Shown: piece after piece, positions 7,169 to 9,305 of the stretch
How the letters are laid out: each line of letters opens with the position of its first letter
How positions within the stretch are numbered: the stretch's first letter is position 1
Assembly (NCBI GenBank): GCA_958405355.1
Contig: CATYEA010000068.1
Coordinates: forward strand, 1-9,305
Length of the DNA stretch: 9,305 bases
From: an uncultured Lachnospiraceae bacterium
Lineage (GTDB): Bacteria; Bacillota; Clostridia; Lachnospirales; Lachnospiraceae
Reading direction: 5' to 3'
Position numbers and translations under genes: made by a program
Notes under the pieces: model-generated
The model's input: only the letters and a program-made list of their open reading frames with translations
Databases searched by the model: none
What the model was told of the DNA's origin: nothing

Positions 7169-8524
7169 ATGAGTCGCAGCGGATTATTTGCTATGTACAA
7201 CAATAACACCGATGCTTTCAGTACCGCAGCGTCGATTTATTATGGACTCTTTTCCATGCAGCATCGCGGAATGGATGCGACGGGTATCTGTATCAATCAG
7301 AATGGTCAGTTCAAATATAAAAAAGAAGCCGGCATGGTCATTGATATTTTTGATGAAAATCTTCTCGGCCGCATGGAAGGTCACGCCGGTATTGGTCATG
7401 TCCTTCATTCAAATCGAAGTGATGTCCGGGAGTATGCCCAGCCGATTGTCATTCGCTATACCAGCGGTCAGATGGCGGTGGCTTTAAACGGCGGTCTGGT
7501 TAATACAGAGGAACTGAGAAAGGAACTGGAACTTCAAGGAGCTGTTTTCCAGACTTCCGATGATGCGGAAATTATTTCCGTACTTATTTCCAGAGCACGC
7601 AATCGCTTCGAGACCATTGAGGAAGCTATTGCGGATATTATGCCGAAGCTTCACGGTGCTTATGCATTGCTCGTGATGACGCCGAGAAAGATTATCGGTG
7701 TCCGGGACCCATTGGGGATGAAACCGCTGATTCTTGGGAAAAAGAGAAATTCTCTTTATTTCTCGTCAGAGACATGTATCTATAATGAACTTGATGTGGA
7801 AGTGATTCGGGAAGTTATGCCGGGTGAGATCGTGACGATTAATCAGGACGGTATTAAATCTTTCCAGCGGATTCATGAAGAGAAAAAGGCGTTGTGCGTC
7901 TATGAATATATTTATCATTCCAGACCGGACAGTGTGATTCGGGATGTTGAGGTTTTTGAAGCCCGGGAGGCCATGGGGCGGATTCTTGCAAAAGAAGCAC
8001 CGGCCGATGCGGATGTTATTGTCTGGGTGCCGAATTCAGGATTGGCTGCGGCTTCCGGATACGCAAAAGCTTTAAACCTTCCTTTGGAAGATGCTTTTCT
8101 TAAAAATAAATTTCACTGTAATAAATTTGTCCAGCCAACGGAGGATATGATCCGCCGCGGGGTAACGATGAAACTGGCAGTGATTAAGAGCCGTGTCCGC
8201 GGTAAACGGGTTGTCGTTGTCGATGATTCCATGGTTCGCGGAACGACGGGACGGCTTCTGGTGGATCTGCTCCGTGATGCGGGGGCAAAAGAAGTCCATA
8301 TGCGGATTGCCGCACCGGAAGTAAAATATGAATGTTACTTTGGCGGCAATGAGCTGGACCGGACATCTCTGATTTCCAGCCATCAGACGACAGAGCAGAT
8401 CAAAGATATGATTGGTGCTGATTCGCTGGCTTTCTTATCGATTGAAGGCTTGAAGGAAGCTTGTAAAGGTACAGAAGATACATTGTGTATGGCATGCTTT
8501 ACCGGAAAATATCCGGTGGAATAA
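7169..8524 (+). CDS. purF: PurF-like amidophosphoribosyltransferase with degenerate glutaminase site
   Basis: By homology and operon position, makes 5-phosphoribosylamine from PRPP. The 451-residue protein has the Ntn glutaminase domain (about 4-235) and a phosphoribosyltransferase domain (about 255-430). The PRPP loop is intact at 348-361 (VVVVDDSMVRGTTG), and the Bacillus-type Fe-S cysteines are all present: Cys243, Cys389, Cys440 and Cys443. The glutaminase site is not. The N-terminus is MSRSGLFAMY where PurF has CGVFG, so Ser4 sits at the nucleophile. GHVRY has become GHVLH (Leu79, His80), HNGN has become LNGG (residues 106-109), and HRGQ has become HRGM (Met35). Asn107, Gly108 and Asp132 remain. 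The flexible loop normally reading YVGRTF is FHCNKF. The C-terminal tail of B. subtilis PurF (about 20 residues) is absent. AGGAGG at 7156-7161, 7 nt before the ATG, fixes this start. It may use ammonia directly, rely on a partner, or have another role. Confidence 0.9.
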   Translation: MSRSGLFAMYNNNTDAFSTAASIYYGLFSMQHRGMDATGICINQNGQFKYKKEAGMVIDIFDENLLGRMEGHAGIGHVLHSNRSDVREYAQPIVIRYTSGQMAVALNGGLVNTEELRKELELQGAVFQTSDDAEIISVLISRARNRFETIEEAIADIMPKLHGAYALLVMTPRKIIGVRDPLGMKPLILGKKRNSLYFSSETCIYNELDVEVIREVMPGEIVTINQDGIKSFQRIHEEKKALCVYEYIYHSRPDSVIRDVEVFEAREAMGRILAKEAPADADVIVWVPNSGLAAASGYAKALNLPLEDAFLKNKFHCNKFVQPTEDMIRRGVTMKLAVIKSRVRGKRVVVVDDSMVRGTTGRLLVDLLRDAGAKEVHMRIAAPEVKYECYFGGNELDRTSLISSHQTTEQIKDMIGADSLAFLSIEGLKEACKGTEDTLCMACFTGKYPVE

Positions 8525-8539
8525 ATAGGAGGATGACAT

Positions 8540-9305
8540 ATGGATTACAAAAATGCGGGCGTTGATATTGAAGCGGGATATGAATCCGTGAAATTGATGA
8601 AAAAATTTGTACAGAAGACGATGCGGCCGGAGGTTCTGACTGATATTGGTGGTTTTTCCGGTGCCTTTGCTTTGGACAAATTCAAAAATATGGAAGAACC
8701 AACATTAGTTTCCGGTACAGACGGTGTCGGAACAAAATTGAAACTGGCCTTTATTATGGGAAAACATGACACTATCGGTATTGACTGTGTGGCTATGTGT
8801 GTAAATGACATTGCCTGCGCCGGCGGTGAACCGTTATTTTTCCTGGATTACATTGCCTGTGGCAAAAATTATCCGGAAAAGATTGCCACCATCGTCAGTG
8901 GTGTGGCCGAAGGCTGTGTTCAGTCTGAAGCAGCATTGATCGGCGGCGAGACAGCAGAAATGCCAGGCTTTTATCCGGAAGATGAATACGATCTGGCTGG
9001 TTTTGCCGTAGGTATTGTTGATAAAAAAGATTTGATCACGGGTAAAGAGTTAAAAGGCGGCGAGACATTGATCGGTATTGCATCCTCTGGTGTTCACAGC
9101 AATGGTTTCTCACTTGTACGTAAGATTTTTGAAATGACAGAAGAATCTTTAAATACATATTATGACTGCCTCGGCAAGACTCTTGGTGAAGCACTTTTGG
9201 CTCCGACAAAAATTTATGTCAAAGCATTGAAGAGCCTGAAAAACGGCGGTGTGAAGGTAAAAGCCTGCAGCCACATCACCGGCGGCGGCTTCTATGAAAA
9301 TATTC
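8540..9305 (+). CDS. purM: Phosphoribosylformylglycinamidine cyclo-ligase (AIR synthetase), 3'-partial
   Basis: ATP-dependent enzyme closing the imidazole ring of FGAM to give AIR, the substrate PurK uses. The open frame runs from ATG 8540 to the window edge, 255 complete codons of a protein usually near 340 residues. Recognisable motifs are SGTDGVGTK at 58-66, [60 protein letters not shown] and [11 protein letters not shown] at the edge. All are typical of the PurM/PurL ATP-binding superfamily and of PurM in particular. AGGAGG at 8527-8532 lies 7 nt before the start, and the gene begins 15 bp after purF. No stop codon or frameshift is seen up to the edge. Confidence 0.96.
   Translation, partial: MDYKNAGVDIEAGYESVKLMKKFVQKTMRPEVLTDIGGFSGAFALDKFKNMEEPTLVSGTDGVGTKLKLAFIMGKHDTIGIDCVAMCVNDIACAGGEPLFFLDYIACGKNYPEKIATIVSGVAEGCVQSEAALIGGETAEMPGFYPEDEYDLAGFAVGIVDKKDLITGKELKGGETLIGIASSGVHSNGFSLVRKIFEMTEESLNTYYDCLGKTLGEALLAPTKIYVKALKSLKNGGVKVKACSHITGGGFYENI

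Overview
The window looks like chromosomal DNA of an anaerobic Bacillota, most likely a Lachnospiraceae-type Clostridia. The evidence is near-perfect AGGAGG ribosome binding sites before most genes, GTG and TTG starts, moderate GC, a Bacillus-type Fe-S PurF scaffold, a VanZ-like protein and a long-form M29 aminopeptidase. The family-level placement is inferred from remembered similarity, not from a search. Every confident gene is on the plus strand, and I see no mobile element, CRISPR array, tRNA or rRNA.

Region 1 (1-2420) is the tail of an operon. It holds a 5'-truncated siroheme/4Fe-4S nitrite/sulfite reductase, then pyrE (orotate phosphoribosyltransferase) and a 50-residue single-pass membrane protein, and ends at a strong hairpin terminator. 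Region 2 (2447-5391) is a compact three-gene unit. It has a VanZ-like membrane protein, an overlapping three-helix membrane protein started at TTG, and an aminopeptidase of about 697 residues whose C-terminal half carries the M29 metal ligands behind a helical N-terminal extension of about 235 residues. It ends at a second terminator.

Region 3 (5404-9305) is a purine biosynthesis operon read from a good sigma-A-type promoter (TTGACG, 17 bp spacer, TACAAT). The order is purK, purE, purF, purM, with purM cut by the window end. PurK makes N5-CAIR and PurE converts it to CAIR. PurF would supply phosphoribosylamine at the start of the pathway, and PurM closes the imidazole ring to AIR, the substrate of PurK.

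The observation most worth following is in PurF. The phosphoribosyltransferase half and all four Fe-S cysteines are intact. The glutaminase half, however, has lost the N-terminal catalytic Cys (Ser at the aligned position) and several glutamine-site residues (Arg and Tyr of the GHVRY motif, His and Asn of HNGN). It looks like a glutaminase-dead, possibly ammonia-dependent or partner-dependent PRPP amidotransferase kept in frame in an otherwise ordinary purine operon.
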